Shown piece after piece: positions 9,901 to 19,689 of a stretch of DNA of 64,000 nt. Below the pieces are notes generated by a model. That model did no database searches and was not told the DNA's origin. It saw only the letters and a list, made by a program, of their open reading frames with translations. Every line of letters begins with the position of its first letter. Within the stretch, counting starts at the first letter, position 1. Both the position numbers and the translations under genes were made by a program. Source of the stretch: Leuctra nigra (lineage: Eukaryota; Arthropoda; Insecta; Plecoptera; Leuctridae); contig OW203763.1 in NCBI GenBank assembly GCA_934045905.1, positions 36,035,017 through 36,099,016 of the forward strand, read 5' to 3'.

Positions 9901-11448
9901 GATAGGGATGAAGTAAACCGGCTCCTGACGTCACCACCAATTGACATGAGGACACTTGACAATGTCGGACGTACAGCTCTGCATCTGGCCGCGTGTCAAC
10001 ATAACAGTGCTTCGGACATTGACCTTGCCAGCTGCCCTCCAGATGAAGAGATCATTGCTCTGTTGCTGCGGATCCAGCCAGCTAGCATCAGCGTGAAAGA
10101 CACAGTTCTGGACTGGACTCCCATGAGATACGCCGACAAGACCCAGTCGTGGACCAGCGTGGAACAACTCTTAAGCAACGGAGCTGACGAGGACGATTTG
10201 GTGGAAACAAAACGGATCGTAGACGCGTTAAAAATAGAAATGACAGATTTTGACCAAGGAAGATGGAAAGGGACAAAAATTATACAATCAATTGTGGAGC
10301 TTGGATGTTATGACACATTGATATTTCTTGGTACTAAATGCCAATTGGAGATAAGAAGGGTTCCTCTCCTCCTTCACGCCGCTGTTCGTTCTAAACACAA
10401 GGAGCTAGAGGGTAGCGTCGACATTGTCCAGTACTTCATAGAGGCTGGTGCAGACCTCAACGGCAAGGATGAAAGGGGGTTGACGGCTCTGTACTTGTCT
10501 GCTTCAAAGGGTTATACCAATGTTCTCAATTGTCTCATAGCCGCCGGAGCAGACTTGAACATCAAGGACTGGAGAGAATGGAGAGCTCTGCACGTATCAG
10601 CGGCAGAAGGTCACATCGATGTTGTCAGACGTCTCATTGAAGCCGGAGCAGATCTCAACGCTAAGGATACGAATGGGTGGACGCCTCTCAAACAGGCTGC
10701 ATATCAAGGTCAAGTCGATGTTGTCAAGTGTCTTATTAGGGCTGGAGCAGACCCAGAAGTCAAGGATAATCAAGGTTGGACGGCTCTTCCCTCGTCTGCG
10801 TCAACCGGTCATCTAGATGTCGTTAAGTGTCTCATAGAGACTGGAACCGACCTCAACGTCAAGGATAATCTGGGTAGGACGGCTCTGCACATGTCCGCGG
10901 CAAATTGTCATCTAGATGTTGTCAAATGTCTTTTAGAAGCTGGAGCAGACTTGCAACCCACTCACGTTATGGGGCTCAATGCTCTGCACATGGCGGCAAC
11001 ATGTGGGCATCTCGATGTCTTTAAGTATCTCCTTGAGGCTGGAGCAGACATCAACGTTACGGATCATTATGGTAGGACGTCTCTTCACTTGTCTTCATCG
11101 CCAGTATCTTCATCTGTGTCTCATATTGATGTCGTTAAATACCTCATCGAGACTGGAACAGACATAAACATCAAGGATACGCTGCAAATGAGAACGGCTT
11201 TGCACCATTCTGCGTCAGACGGTCAATTGGATGTCGTCAAGTGTCTCGTAGAGGCTGGAGCTGACCTTGACCTCGTGGATGAGAGAGGTAACACGGCTGC
11301 GCACTTGTCCATGTTGAAAGGTCATGCCGACATTGTCAAATATCTTCTAGAGGCTGGAGCTGATCAGCGATGTACCAACAATGACGGGGACACGTTGTTA
11401 TCTCTGGCGCTGAAGAAGGGACTGCAGGATCACGTGAATTTATCATAG
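6967..11448 (+). CDS. Nuclease-like/NACHT/ankyrin STAND protein, copy A (1493 aa)
   Basis: Single uninterrupted ORF with ATG at 6967 and stop TAG at 11446-11448; the start matches copy B. Residues about 8-75 resemble the Cap4/DUF4297 branch of PD-(D/E)xK nucleases: GQQYE (E18) in an N-terminal helix, GAFDDVV (D49/D50) and QLKH (Q69-x-K71). Residues about 120-590 form a long linker I cannot assign. NACHT core: Walker A ADPGMGKS (603-610), Walker B GLFLDGFDE (686-694), sensor VTSR (720-723), GIPLQ (792 on). Ankyrin repeats start near 965 and form a clean block of 11 from about 1130 to 1490, each about 33 aa with GADxN turns. By family, STAND ATPases oligomerise when the repeats sense a ligand and activate the N-terminal effector; nucleic-acid cleavage here is inferred. 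A CTTACAG just before the start could be a 5'-UTR acceptor. Confidence 0.9.
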   Translation: MKYNKLPGAANLLGQQYEYKMAALLLMRGVNQTAGFCMGTNVAGAGAFDDVVFKYKLKDDTEFRTTFMQLKHNEKGNLIITLEQLCKPSGNFSMYKYYKSWCEVAMNVGIEKWTALDLFNVDFSNCEFLIYTNGKIDESVTSERTRCSTAFFDTNKDSTVSNPSFFNDSTVDKIKVECNKYQENDKDLKENLKDVMKKHPVEDFLRNLQWFTRQASEEKLTALIEEEIKTAVETNEKDTQEIAKVFIEKMKLWWEEKEMSDILTETAQLWSDVIVSRLDLMNDSKRKEMEALNISFTDQEIDSFNQSLSSSLVINVTSPHVKLTGLKISQALEKKYKQRYILMGQEAMLSWQREVLRAWQSVWCDVLVIECSTDATSLAQLSEASPGKKLILLSESALPGYQQHHDIFTWNQLEETSKTLLMEKRVDFQGYEVSLGSVVGEHCTHALTGDVVTQLLCPNFKLTIGRKLENKIPYYIPRSLERRDYIKEDIFKMKHEDDFFILSNANERLVTRLGTKLTKLVDRRTECEDHFYWTNDSFTADDFTTLCVNNPEKNIHWLSGDSDSLYWKQSFNDMAVIKQNLDTTKKRTVKAEDVDERVVLVTADPGMGKSSLVTHLAQEVKANDKSQWIIRINLNDVTGDLFNFNEKYFHCQENVIEFLLASEERRECQLGREILRFRLMDGGNVGLFLDGFDEICPHYDDKVTALIETIKQLKVTNIWVTSRNLMRHHLESKLVTPCYSMKPFSIPDQQNFLVQYWSSKQKIEAIILKKFAEELLKLSSNSLKDKEREISGIPLQCLMLAEAFEAQLMTFTERGKLTFPPRLDLLYLYESFVSKKIHILFQEKRKTDVTNSWNISAMRNEDSQIRACHSEAAMLLLLSDEETFLLTNRKDIETNVKKSFAEGKGTAGLIDGIHEDKPRFIHRTFAEFFLALWLSGNMPSSTEFIAQNLSEKRFTTVWLFFDRLLARDCPLHNAVLSADRDEVNRLLTSPPIDMRTLDNVGRTALHLAACQHNSASDIDLASCPPDEEIIALLLRIQPASISVKDTVLDWTPMRYADKTQSWTSVEQLLSNGADEDDLVETKRIVDALKIEMTDFDQGRWKGTKIIQSIVELGCYDTLIFLGTKCQLEIRRVPLLLHAAVRSKHKELEGSVDIVQYFIEAGADLNGKDERGLTALYLSASKGYTNVLNCLIAAGADLNIKDWREWRALHVSAAEGHIDVVRRLIEAGADLNAKDTNGWTPLKQAAYQGQVDVVKCLIRAGADPEVKDNQGWTALPSSASTGHLDVVKCLIETGTDLNVKDNLGRTALHMSAANCHLDVVKCLLEAGADLQPTHVMGLNALHMAATCGHLDVFKYLLEAGADINVTDHYGRTSLHLSSSPVSSSVSHIDVVKYLIETGTDINIKDTLQMRTALHHSASDGQLDVVKCLVEAGADLDLVDERGNTAAHLSMLKGHADIVKYLLEAGADQRCTNNDGDTLLSLALKKGLQDHVNLS

Positions 11449-11734
11449 AACCGACGTCACGCTTTTCCTTCAGGTGAATCAGTCTTGTCTGATGCACAGC
11501 CTCATCAGCAGTTCATTGATAAACATTTGTTAAACAGACAAGAACCTTCTGACCGTTTCTCTCAAGTATTCGCCTCTTTCCATCTCTCTCTGTTCATGAT
11601 ATTGCTTTGTTTGTTGTATGATGAACGGTAAAATTATTATTGTCGCCTCCACTCAGCGCATGCGTTGTAAAACTATGTGAATTTAAGTGGAGATATCAGC
11701 ATCCAGAATGTGACATTATTTTGAAGATCACATA
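11449..11734. other. 3' flank of copy A (duplicated)
   Basis: It aligns with 29570-29865 downstream of copy B; GCCTCCACTCAGCGCATGCG is shared exactly. It probably contains the 3' UTR. Confidence 0.6.
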
Positions 11735-12402
11735 TAAGCATTCTTATAAGAAAGTTTTTGAAGAGGTTTCTGGATTGGCTGCGGATGGTGGGTCAAGAAG
11801 AGTAGATATAATAGCCATAAAAAGACAGAACAACAAAGGCTTAATATTAGACCCTACCATTCGGTTTGAAAGAGATGGTTGACAACCGGAAGAGGTAGAC
11901 TAAGGGAAGAAGAGCATTTACGTACCAACCATAGAATATTTCAAAACAAAATACTCGGTTAATGAAATAGATGTCATCGGATTAATGATCGATGCTCGAG
12001 GTGCAATACCAGATTGCTTAACTCATTTTGTAAGCGTTTCAATTTAGGAACATCTTTTATTAAAAACTTTTTAATTTCTGTCTTAAGATCATCTATTGGT
12101 ATTATGCGAAACCTTTTTTATTCTAAATTTGTTTGCGACTGATAATAATTTTATTCCAATGCCTCTATATTAACCAGTATTAATACTTATCAAAGATTAT
12201 TATTATTATCATCATTTTAATTCTTATCTTGTATACTAATATCCTATTTTATTTCATTGTTAATTATTTTATGTCTCTGGAAATGTTTAATTATTTAATT
12301 TTTTCATACTGTTAAATATGTTATGTAATTTTCTTGAATTTGATATTGGTATTCTGTGTTTTGCAAATTGCATTTGCTGCAAACAGACAATAAAATAAAA
12401 AT
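11735..12402 (+). mobile_element. 5'-truncated LINE 3' end with RLE-like endonuclease remnant
   Basis: It is absent from the equivalent place in unit B, where the flanks GAAGCTCACA and TATAAATTATATTTGTGATT are nearly adjacent, so this is an insertion. The coding remnant reads RRVDIIAIKRQNNKGLILD then PTIRFERDG, stop, then EEVD..IYVPTIEYF and NEIDVIGLMIDARG. This is the C-terminal pattern of LINEs with a restriction-like endonuclease (R2-type clades). It has in-frame stops and ends in AATAAAATAAAAATAAA. Dead, but it places AATAAA signals 0.95 kb behind the NACHT gene. Confidence 0.65.
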
Positions 12403-12990
12403 AAATTATAAATGATATTTGTAATTATCGCGATTATAGGTCATTGTTTTGTAATAGATTTCAAAGTTGGTAAATATGATTTAGTCTTATATCTCATTGA
12501 TTATGATAAATATGTTGGATATTTTGATAGAATTAGTGAGAAAACATACAAATGTTGTTCCTAAAACACACTCCCGAATATTCTTGAAATAATATGTTAT
12601 TGTAAAAGTCAACTAGATTAGCAACGAATATAATTAGAAATCTATATTTCTTATATTGTTTTGAATTTACCTAAGTTAGGTAGAAATTAACGCTTTGTTT
12701 ATAAATGTTTATTTTAACGAGTATAAGATTTTAATGACAGTTTTAATTTCTGTATTGAAATCTTTTTCGGACAATATTACTAAACAACTTTCAAACAAGA
12801 CAATTTGATACAATTTTAATACACTCTCTTCGAACATTTCACAAATTGTGTATTATTTTATACGTATTTTTTATTTGTATTTTAAATGTTTTTTTTATTA
12901 TTGTTCAATGTGTAACTGTTTTTGATTGTAGATGTTGTACTGCAGAATCTATTATACAGAAATCGACACAAAAATCTTTATAATTCTACT
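12403..12990. other. 3' flank of copy A, continued
   Basis: AT-rich spacer that aligns with about 29870-30365 and then 34763-34895 of unit B. Shared blocks include ACTCCC.AATATTCTTGA, CAATATTACTAAACAACTTT and TTCACAAATTGT. No gene. Confidence 0.6.
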
Positions 12991-13891
12991 TAGAGATGGG
13001 CAGTATCTAAGATACAAGTATCTTAGATACGTATCTTGAGATACAATAGTATCTTAGTATCTGTATCTTAGATACTTTTTAGTAAAGTATCTTATGAATG
13101 TATCTAAGATACATTTTTAAAGTATCTTGAGTATCTTATTTTTCCAAGATACTTAAGATACTTTTAAACTAAAAATGGTCAAAATATTCCCAATATTTTT
13201 GCAAACAAATACCTGAAACTCCATTATAGACGATTTTCTGAGAATGGCACATTAGGTGTCTGGGCAAGCATACCCTGAAGCTGGGTTCCCATACTTCACA
13301 TCGAATTCGCTTCCGGTTCGCTTCGCTTTCGCAAAATGGCTACCTTTTAACAAGGGAAATCGTCCATGTTTACATTCGCATGTTCCCGTGTTTCGGTTTC
13401 GTTAAAGTTGAGCCAATTTTAACTTTGACGAGACCGAAACGAAACCGAAACAAGTGAACATGCGAATGTAAACATGGACGATTTCCTTTGTTAAAAGGTA
13501 GCCATTTTGCGAAAGCGAAGCGAACCGGAAGCGAATTCGATGCGAAGTATGGGAACCCAGCTTTAGATCTCAATCTAACTTCCTATGGACTTTCTGAAGA
13601 AATTCTTTATTTTGTATTTGTTTCTTTGGTAATTAAAAATAAATAATTGGTATGACTATGTTATCACCTAAAAGAGTTTAAAAAATTCTGAATTGACTCA
13701 TATTTTTTCCCGAATCTTAATTCTCCTTTTGTTTTGAAGTATCTTGAAGTATCTTCAAGATACTATAGTATCTTGTATCTTAAGTTACTCTTACATGAAA
13801 GTATCTTGTATCTTGTATCTTGAGAGCAAATAATCGAGTATCTTGTATCTTGTATCTAAGATACTTTTTTTAAGTATCTTGCCCATCCCTG
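12991..13891. mobile_element. Non-autonomous hAT element (GTATCTTAGATAC family)
   Basis: TIRs are TAGAGATGGGCA at the left and TTGCCCATCCCTG at the right, flanked by identical 8-bp target duplications ATTCTACT (12983-12990, 13892-13899). The empty site is seen in unit B near 34887-34900. Dense arrays of GTATCTTAGATAC-like words fill both subterminal regions and probably act as transposase-binding repeats. No transposase ORF. A foldback element is nested inside. Confidence 0.85.
13278..13563. mobile_element. Foldback MITE nested in the hAT element
   Basis: Arms of about 140 bases, nearly perfect inverted copies, beginning AAGCTGGGTTCCCATAC and ending in its complement. The short loop is at about 13405-13430. 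The 67-aa ORF inside is a palindrome artefact. Confidence 0.75.
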
Positions 13892-13899
13892 ATTCTACT

Positions 13900-14450
13900 T
13901 GTGATAAAGAAATTAACGCTGTTTAGACACTCTTTATTGTCCATTAATAAAGTCAATGAAAGTGTATTTGTGTGATTCCATTTTACACCATCATCATATA
14001 AGGACACAGAACTACGTTTTATCTGGTGCTATGTTTCGCAAGAGTAAGCAACGTAGATGTTGACATCAAGAATTACAATTCGTCCCTTATCGAACAAACG
14101 ACGTATTTCCAGCTGACCAGTTGTTATGATGAAGCTTTACATTCAGTGTTACAATTAACACTGGACCATCCCTTATGAACTAGGTACATAAACTATCAAC
14201 AACATTAACTTCGTGATCAGTTTGTAACCCATGTCCGATTATTTTGTAAACTGTTTTACAAACAACATACATTTTCTGATATGAAAAATGTTCACAATCA
14301 TTTCTTGACAATAAACATAATATGTTCCATGTAATAATTGGAAATAAATATTTGGCTAGTAAGACTTTGTAGTTTATAGTCAACTCATTGGGCTCTGATA
14401 AAACTCAACCCCTATCGCGACTACCATACTAACTCATTATCTAACTCTTC
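13900..14450. other. Distal 3' flank of unit A
   Basis: 13900-13960 aligns with 34895-34950 and 14210-14440 aligns with 36320-36510 (shared: TAAACTGTTTTACAA, GATATGAAAAATGTTCA, TATAGTCAACTCAT, ATCGCGACTACCA). This marks the right limit of the duplication that I can follow. No coding content. Confidence 0.6.
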
Positions 14451-14474
14451 TGGGTGAGCTCTGATGTAATGATA

Positions 14475-14580
14475 ATAACAATGATTGATTGTCAATGAAC
14501 CTGACCAGCAGCCAATCCGTTTCGATGACATATGGTGTTTTATGATTTCTTGAGTGTACCTACTTTGCTTTGTCTAATTC
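14475..14580. repeat. Dispersed repeat shared with 61745-61860
   Basis: Both stretches contain GATTGATTGTCAA.GAACCT, then A.CAGC.GATC/CCGTTTCG and TTTATGATTT in the same order. The identity of the family is unknown. Confidence 0.5.
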
Positions 14581-15415
14581 TCTGCCAAGTGCGCGTAAAG
14601 AAGCCAGGAGTTTCACTCGCATTTTGAAATTATAACATAACAATTAGGTACACTTGGCACAAGAGAAATTGATCCCTCAGCAAATCTGATTGGCTGAAAA
14701 ATGTTAGTTCGCGCCATCAGAATTCAATCTAGGCGATCTTATTTGACGTTTTGCGAGGTCCATATTGCCCAAACGATGAGATTTAGAGGAAAACGCTAAG
14801 ATAGCTATTTGTGTTCATTTAGGATGGTGAACGATTCTGCCAAGTTATGTCAAAATCGGAGTTACATGATTTTTTTTGAAGTTTTTTTTTAATGGGAAAT
14901 TAACTTAAAAGGTGATTAAAATGTACTTCCGGCACTCGGATTCGGGAGTATTTTGGATATGTTGTAGAGGGCATTTTTCTGAATCGATTCATATATTGAA
15001 ACCTTCCGTTGCAATTAGTGGTGGGTTTAGCTCTTTTTTTGCTTTAAATTACTGGGCTATACATCCAGAGCCCTGTGGAACAGCTGATGCGCAGAGTGTA
15101 AGGGAGGGAGAGAGGGAGGTCACGAGCTGTGACGTCAGACTGGGCTGTGATTGGTTCATTTCTCAGCATAGTGCTTTAGCTGTTTGCTAAAAAAAATTCT
15201 CGCCGCCGGCGTGGGGGATCTGGAGCCAGGGGGGGCGTCAAATTTTGATAAAGATATTTTAAAGGATTGTAAATTTAAGTTGTTGGAGATAAAGATAGTT
15301 TTGTGACGCCCTTTTAGAGAGGTATGTTGTGAAAAGGGTGACACAGTGTGTCAAGGGGGAGGGGGGGGGGGGGGGAAGGGTGACAAAATAACCCATTTGA
15401 CGTCACTGCGGGCGG
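14581..15415. other. Spacer with a poly-G tract
   Basis: No supported gene. A run of G lies at about 15356-15375. The 92-aa ORF at 14912 has no family features and no splice context. GGGGGGCGTCAAATTTTGAT at about 15230 resembles ends of repetitive DNA but no partner end was found. Confidence 0.4.
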
Positions 15416-15475
15416 CGGCTCTAACCACTGAGCTACCCAGCCAGCGTGGTTCGAGCCTCGGTTCAGCCGGATCGG
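15416..15475 (-). other. tRNA A-box-like fragment
   Basis: On the - strand GGGTAGCTCAGTGGTTAGAG is a clean tRNA D-arm/A-box. The expected anticodon and T-arm do not follow it, and a B-box-like GGTTCGAGCCTC lies next to it on the other strand. It is a tRNA-derived SINE head or scrambled tRNA relic, not a functional tRNA. Confidence 0.35.
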
Positions 15476-15774
15476 ATGTACGTACGTTGTGTTGTGAACG
15501 GATGTGTCATCCCAACACCACTGGATGTTTTACATCAAACACGATATTGCATTTATTTTTATTAAACACAATTTAGACATCTCATTATGGATTTTTTTAT
15601 TTATTTAGAGAATTTATTTTTGCTAGGTACGTACAATTTTGATTGTTGCAATTTTACTTCAAATGTTTGGAATTTTCAAAATATTTCCGATGAAATGGAG
15701 CAAGTTGGCTCAGGAGCAGGCTCTGCACTTTCACTTTGGATGCTCAGTTTCAATTCCTGAGTTCCTTCAGTCGA

Positions 15775-15915
15775 CAGGTAAATGTTGGGAAGGTTCCCTA
15801 CTAATAGACCACGACCGCATCCTTCCCACCTTCCATCATTACCTAATCTTCACTATCATCATAATCATTCATCCGTCGCCATTAGCCTCGCTGCAGAACA
15901 GTGCGACGTTAACAG
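15775..15915 (+). repeat. tRNA-SINE fragment (3' body)
   Basis: It matches the reverse complement of 42855-43015: GTAAATGTTGGGAAGGT.CC, CTACTAATAG.CCACGACCG and TTAGCCTCGCTGCAGAACAG. The tRNA head is missing, so this is a 5'-truncated copy in + orientation. Confidence 0.65.
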
Positions 15916-16194
15916 AACTAAATAATACTTCCTGTGATAAGACATTGTTTCCGACACAGGACACGGCGCAGTGTTGCCAAACTGGTGTTTATGTCACCAG
16001 ATCTAGTGATTCTGGACATCTATCGTGAAGACGTGCTGATTTTCCGACGAGACTCAAACCGAGTGCTTTCTTTTATCCAATTAGTAATATAGGGATATAT
16101 AATAATTAAAACATAAAATTACATATAAAAATAATATTTGAAATATAGAAATGTGGTAAAATCATATTTAATAAAGGGGAAGAATAATGTACCA

Positions 16195-16420
16195 AGTCAA
16201 ATGTTAATAAAACCTCACAAAACTCTAGGACATAACAATGGTACGAATTAAAAATACATTAAAACAACACAATATTTCGGAGATCCTTCTGTCTTCTTCA
16301 TCAGGTGCACACTGATGAAGAAGACAGAAGGTTCTCCGAAATATTGTGTTGCTTTAATGTATTTTTAATTCGTACCATTTTTATGTCTAGATAATTTTGT
16401 AAGGTTTTATTAAAATCATA
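16195..16420. mobile_element. Foldback element with TGATGAAG..GAAATATT centre
   Basis: Two arms of about 100 bases (outer TTTTATTAACAT-like ends, AATGGTACGAATTAAAAATA, CAACACAATATTTCGGAGA) meet at about 16308. Each arm carries TGATGAAGAAGACAGAAGG then TCTCCGAAATATT, which resembles a degenerate hammerhead-type core. Non-coding. Confidence 0.65.
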
Positions 16421-17350
16421 ACATAAACACATATATTATTATTTAATATTTATTGTGAAGAGCAATAGATTTTTTTTTCTAGAATATACATTTTAAAAGT
16501 TTTTCAAGAATACAAATTTTAAATTTAAAAATAAATGTAAAAGTATTCACAAAAGAAAAATATATAATAGTAAACATTCAAATAGTCACTCACAATTTTT
16601 GAAAAATTTAAACCTAGCGTTTTATAAACTTTATGGTGACAAATCAGGCGACACGACTTCAAAATTGTTTTCGATTCATCACAAAAAAATCTTTCTACAC
16701 GAATATCAAAATGGTGTATTTTTCACCCTGACATCAGTGACATTTTCATCTGGTCTGTTGGCAACACTGGCTGCTGGAGGAACTGATACTGTCATCGTTT
16801 TGCCGGCCTTGCCACTTCCGTCTTGCTCTTATCTTCCTGGCATGTCAGCTGGTTTATGTGAGAATCAAAACGGCTGGCATCGTAGAACACTGGGTCATTT
16901 GATTGCACGTTAGTGTGTGTGAGTTAGTTATATATGGTTATATAGCATCGAGATCAGTGATTGTGAATGTCAAGTAGTGAAGAGAATCTTCTGTTTGATC
17001 GCTGCAACTCCGAGCTTATCAGGACGTAAGTAAATCGTGAAGCAGACAAGACAACACGTCGTAGACAAGGACGTTGGTTGAGTACATGAAGTGTTGCGCG
17101 CGCACACGTGGGAAATTTATAACAAATAAAATATTTACTAGAAGGACCCGTCATGTAACACATAACCCAAAGGCAAAATTACAATTTTAGGCAAAATTTT
17201 ATTGATGGGCCATGGACCATGGAATCAGGACTTTTTCCAGTTAAAAGGTCGAGGAACAATTCTGGGTAAGGATGTCATCAAGCTTTACTTTCCCCTTGTG
17301 TCAACATGAGTTAAAACGCTTGTCGGTTGGTAATTCTCCCTTGAAGTGTA
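16421..17350. other. Spacer
   Basis: AT-rich to mixed sequence. A 104-aa ORF (16599-16913) and a 69-aa ORF (16954-17163) have no recognisable domain and no exon borders. Nothing else seen. Confidence 0.4.
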
Positions 17351-17351
17351 A

Positions 17352-17531
17352 AGGCCGATGCACAATTGACGCGGACGGACGACGAGGACGGACGACGGAG
17401 ACGGATACTATGTTTAGGTATGACATATTCACTGTTCACAATCGAACGCGGACGGACGACGACTTTAACATTGTATCCGTCTCCGTCGTCCGTCCGCGTT
17501 GTCCGTCCGCGTCAATTGTGCATCGGCCTTA
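17352..17531. mobile_element. Foldback MITE (AAGGCCGATGCACAATTGAC ends)
   Basis: Inverted arms of about 60 bases built from CGGACGGACGACG words; GCATCGGCCTT closes the right arm. High GC against an AT-rich background. The two 88-aa ORFs crossing it are artefacts of the palindrome. Confidence 0.7.
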
Positions 17532-17628
17532 TAGCTAGGCAAACGTTGCACACCGCGGTAAAAGTACCGCAGTCGTGCACCGGAACTTCCGAGACATCAT
17601 CTGTACCTGCACACGTGTGTGTTGGAAC

Positions 17629-17934
17629 TTAACCTGCTGGGTTCAGGATGACGGGAAGTATTGGATCTGATTTGTCGTCCTGTTGAAGGGAACGCTGTAT
17701 AAAGATGTCTTCTGTTTCATAAGGAAGTACTAACACTTCGTCCAACACTGTAGCTGCAATATCACCATCAGGCTCTGCATTGTGGATATCGTGGTGAAGA
17801 GGATGATAATAGACATTGCGTGGATGATTGTCTTCAGATGATGGTCCCGGGCGAGATGTAGTTGTCGATTTGAGACGCCGTAGAGCCTCAGCAATGGACT
17901 CAATCAGTTTCTTAGCACGGAGCTCTCGAGCCAT
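17629..17934 (-). CDS. Orphan ORF or terminal exon, 101 aa
   Basis: ATG at 17934, stop TAA just past 17632. The protein begins with a basic amphipathic helix (MARELRAKKLIESIAEALRR), has a low-complexity SRPGPSSEDNHP linker and an acidic/hydrophobic tail ending ILPVILNPAG. Its composition looks like real protein and not like the repeats around it. CTCAGCAG just upstream on the - strand could be a splice acceptor, so it may be the last exon of a longer gene whose other exons I cannot find. The helix loosely recalls a BESS-type motif of MADF/BESS proteins; this is a weak guess. It sits between two foldback MITEs. Confidence 0.4.
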   Translation of the reverse strand: MARELRAKKLIESIAEALRRLKSTTTSRPGPSSEDNHPRNVYYHPLHHDIHNAEPDGDIAATVLDEVLVLPYETEDIFIQRSLQQDDKSDPILPVILNPAG

Positions 17935-17963
17935 CGCATGCTGCTGAGCTATACTAAGAGTAC

Positions 17964-18074
17964 TGGGGTGGGATTACATAAAATGAGAACTATCTTGACA
18001 CGGTGACATATTCACGGCCTTCTAGGGACTTGTCACCGTGATAAGTAAGTTACCATTTTATGTGATCGCACCCC
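17964..18074. mobile_element. Small foldback MITE
   Basis: GGGGTGGGATTACATAAAAT at the left pairs with ATTTTATGTGATCGCACCCC at the right; the inner GACACGGTGACA pairs with TGTCACCGTGAT. Total about 110 bases. Confidence 0.65.
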
Positions 18075-18204
18075 TGGACTCGTATACTCTTCCAAATAAG
18101 AGTTTCATCGTCATCAACTTCGTTAAAGATACGTTGTGTACCTACCATCAGGTTCTGCAATAAGATGATGATTTAGTGCGATTTATTTTGAACTTAGTCA
18201 TTAA

Positions 18205-18828
18205 GGTGGCTGTATATCACGTGACTTTTTAACCAAAAAGCTACACATTTTCTATTGGAAGGGTTCAGTTTAGCAAGGACTTCTCACTCATCAGATAAGT
18301 TAGGACACATCTGTTGGAACTTATCTACTCAGAAAAGAACTGCGAAAATAACATATTAGATGATTTTACTTTCTTGCACCAAAATATTCTCAAATCAAGA
18401 CCTGAAGTTGAAGGAAATTCTACGAGTTGCCAAAAACAGCAAACTTTACTCTAATAAAATGCATATATGCATCACAAACCTGACGCAATGTCAGAATATA
18501 TAACATGCGTTCTTTCTTCCTCTTTCCAACGAAATGTTGAGATATTAATTATATCCACTATTATGAATGTAATGTTTAAACGAACAGCACTTGGTTTTGA
18601 CAGTCTTCACACGCGTACGTATACACGATATTTGTGTTGTTTTTATTATAGAACCACTGCAAAATTAAATAATATTGACTGCAAATATTGATAAGCTCCA
18701 GTATGCAGTGAATTTCTTTCATAAATCACCTTGGATTACTCAACATGAACGATGTAAGGTATGTACTCATAGGTAACTATTTCTTTTGATCGGATGTAGA
18801 GAAATAAAGTCACGTGATATACAGCCAC
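18205..18828. mobile_element. Non-autonomous TTAA-type (piggyBac-like) element
   Basis: TIRs GTGGCTGTATATCACGTGAC and its complement GTCACGTGATATACAGCCAC lie about 620 bases apart. TTAA flanks both (18201-18204 and 18829-18832), the piggyBac target. The internal 624 bases hold no transposase. Confidence 0.7.
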
Positions 18829-18832
18829 TTAA

Positions 18833-19440
18833 TGGTGAAGGTATACTTGATAAAAAAAAGTTGAGATCCAGTATGTGATTTATGTTTTTGGTCTTGTTTT
18901 GTGCGACAATAATGCAACATAACTATGGGTTGCTCAATGCGTTACAAATATGCACCCAATATATTCGCAAAATTCAGTCACTGGCATGTCAGATGACCTA
19001 ATTATGGTAAGAATCAAATCAATAAATTTAAAAAAGGGAATGAAAATCTTCAGACCATACTGGGATGCATCTTTTTCCCGATGCGTTTCACCGGCAATAG
19101 AAGCATTGGCAATACGTTCGCGTTCGCGTTCGCGTATCAAATTTTATTCAAAACATATGACTCCCTATTGTATATATTTTCAATACATTTAAATCAGTAG
19201 AACGAAAGTTATCGTATCTTGAAGTTGAGCTTGAATACAGAAAATACGAGTGATAATTTCACTTCTAAAATTAACGTTTGAAATAAAACTTGAGAAATTA
19301 TCTCTTGTGTATTTTGCTTTTTAAGCGCAAACTCTAGATAATATAACTTTCGTTGCATTGATTCAAATTAATTGAATTTTTTACACAATCAATGGTAATA
19401 TATTTTGAATAACATATGCAATTTTCAGCTTGAAATCGTG
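18833..19440. other. AT-rich spacer
   Basis: No gene or bounded element seen. A short CGTTCG repeat lies at about 19116-19136. Confidence 0.5.
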
Positions 19441-19689
19441 AGTAGTTTTGAGTAAACAGCGTCCCTACCATTGGACATTTTCTGGATGCGTGAATTTAGA
19501 GCTCCGTATAATCGATTTTTCGACAACGAAATTCGAACAGCTGTAACTTTTTTTCTATATAAGTTATGGTGTTAAAACTTTCACATATTAGACCTTAGTA
19601 TGTTCTTTATAATTGGTGTTATTTTAAGCCCGATCAGTGCAGTAGTTTCGTCACAGTAATGTCTCGCCCGTTGGACGTTTTTTTGGGGC

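Noticed and set aside
9570..9962. 130-aa - strand ORF and similar antisense ORFs inside both NACHT genes
   Set aside because: They lie within a clearly coding region, have no domain and recur only because the genes are duplicated.
15416..15475. tRNA gene on the - strand
   Set aside because: An A-box-like D-arm is present but no T-arm follows in the same orientation.
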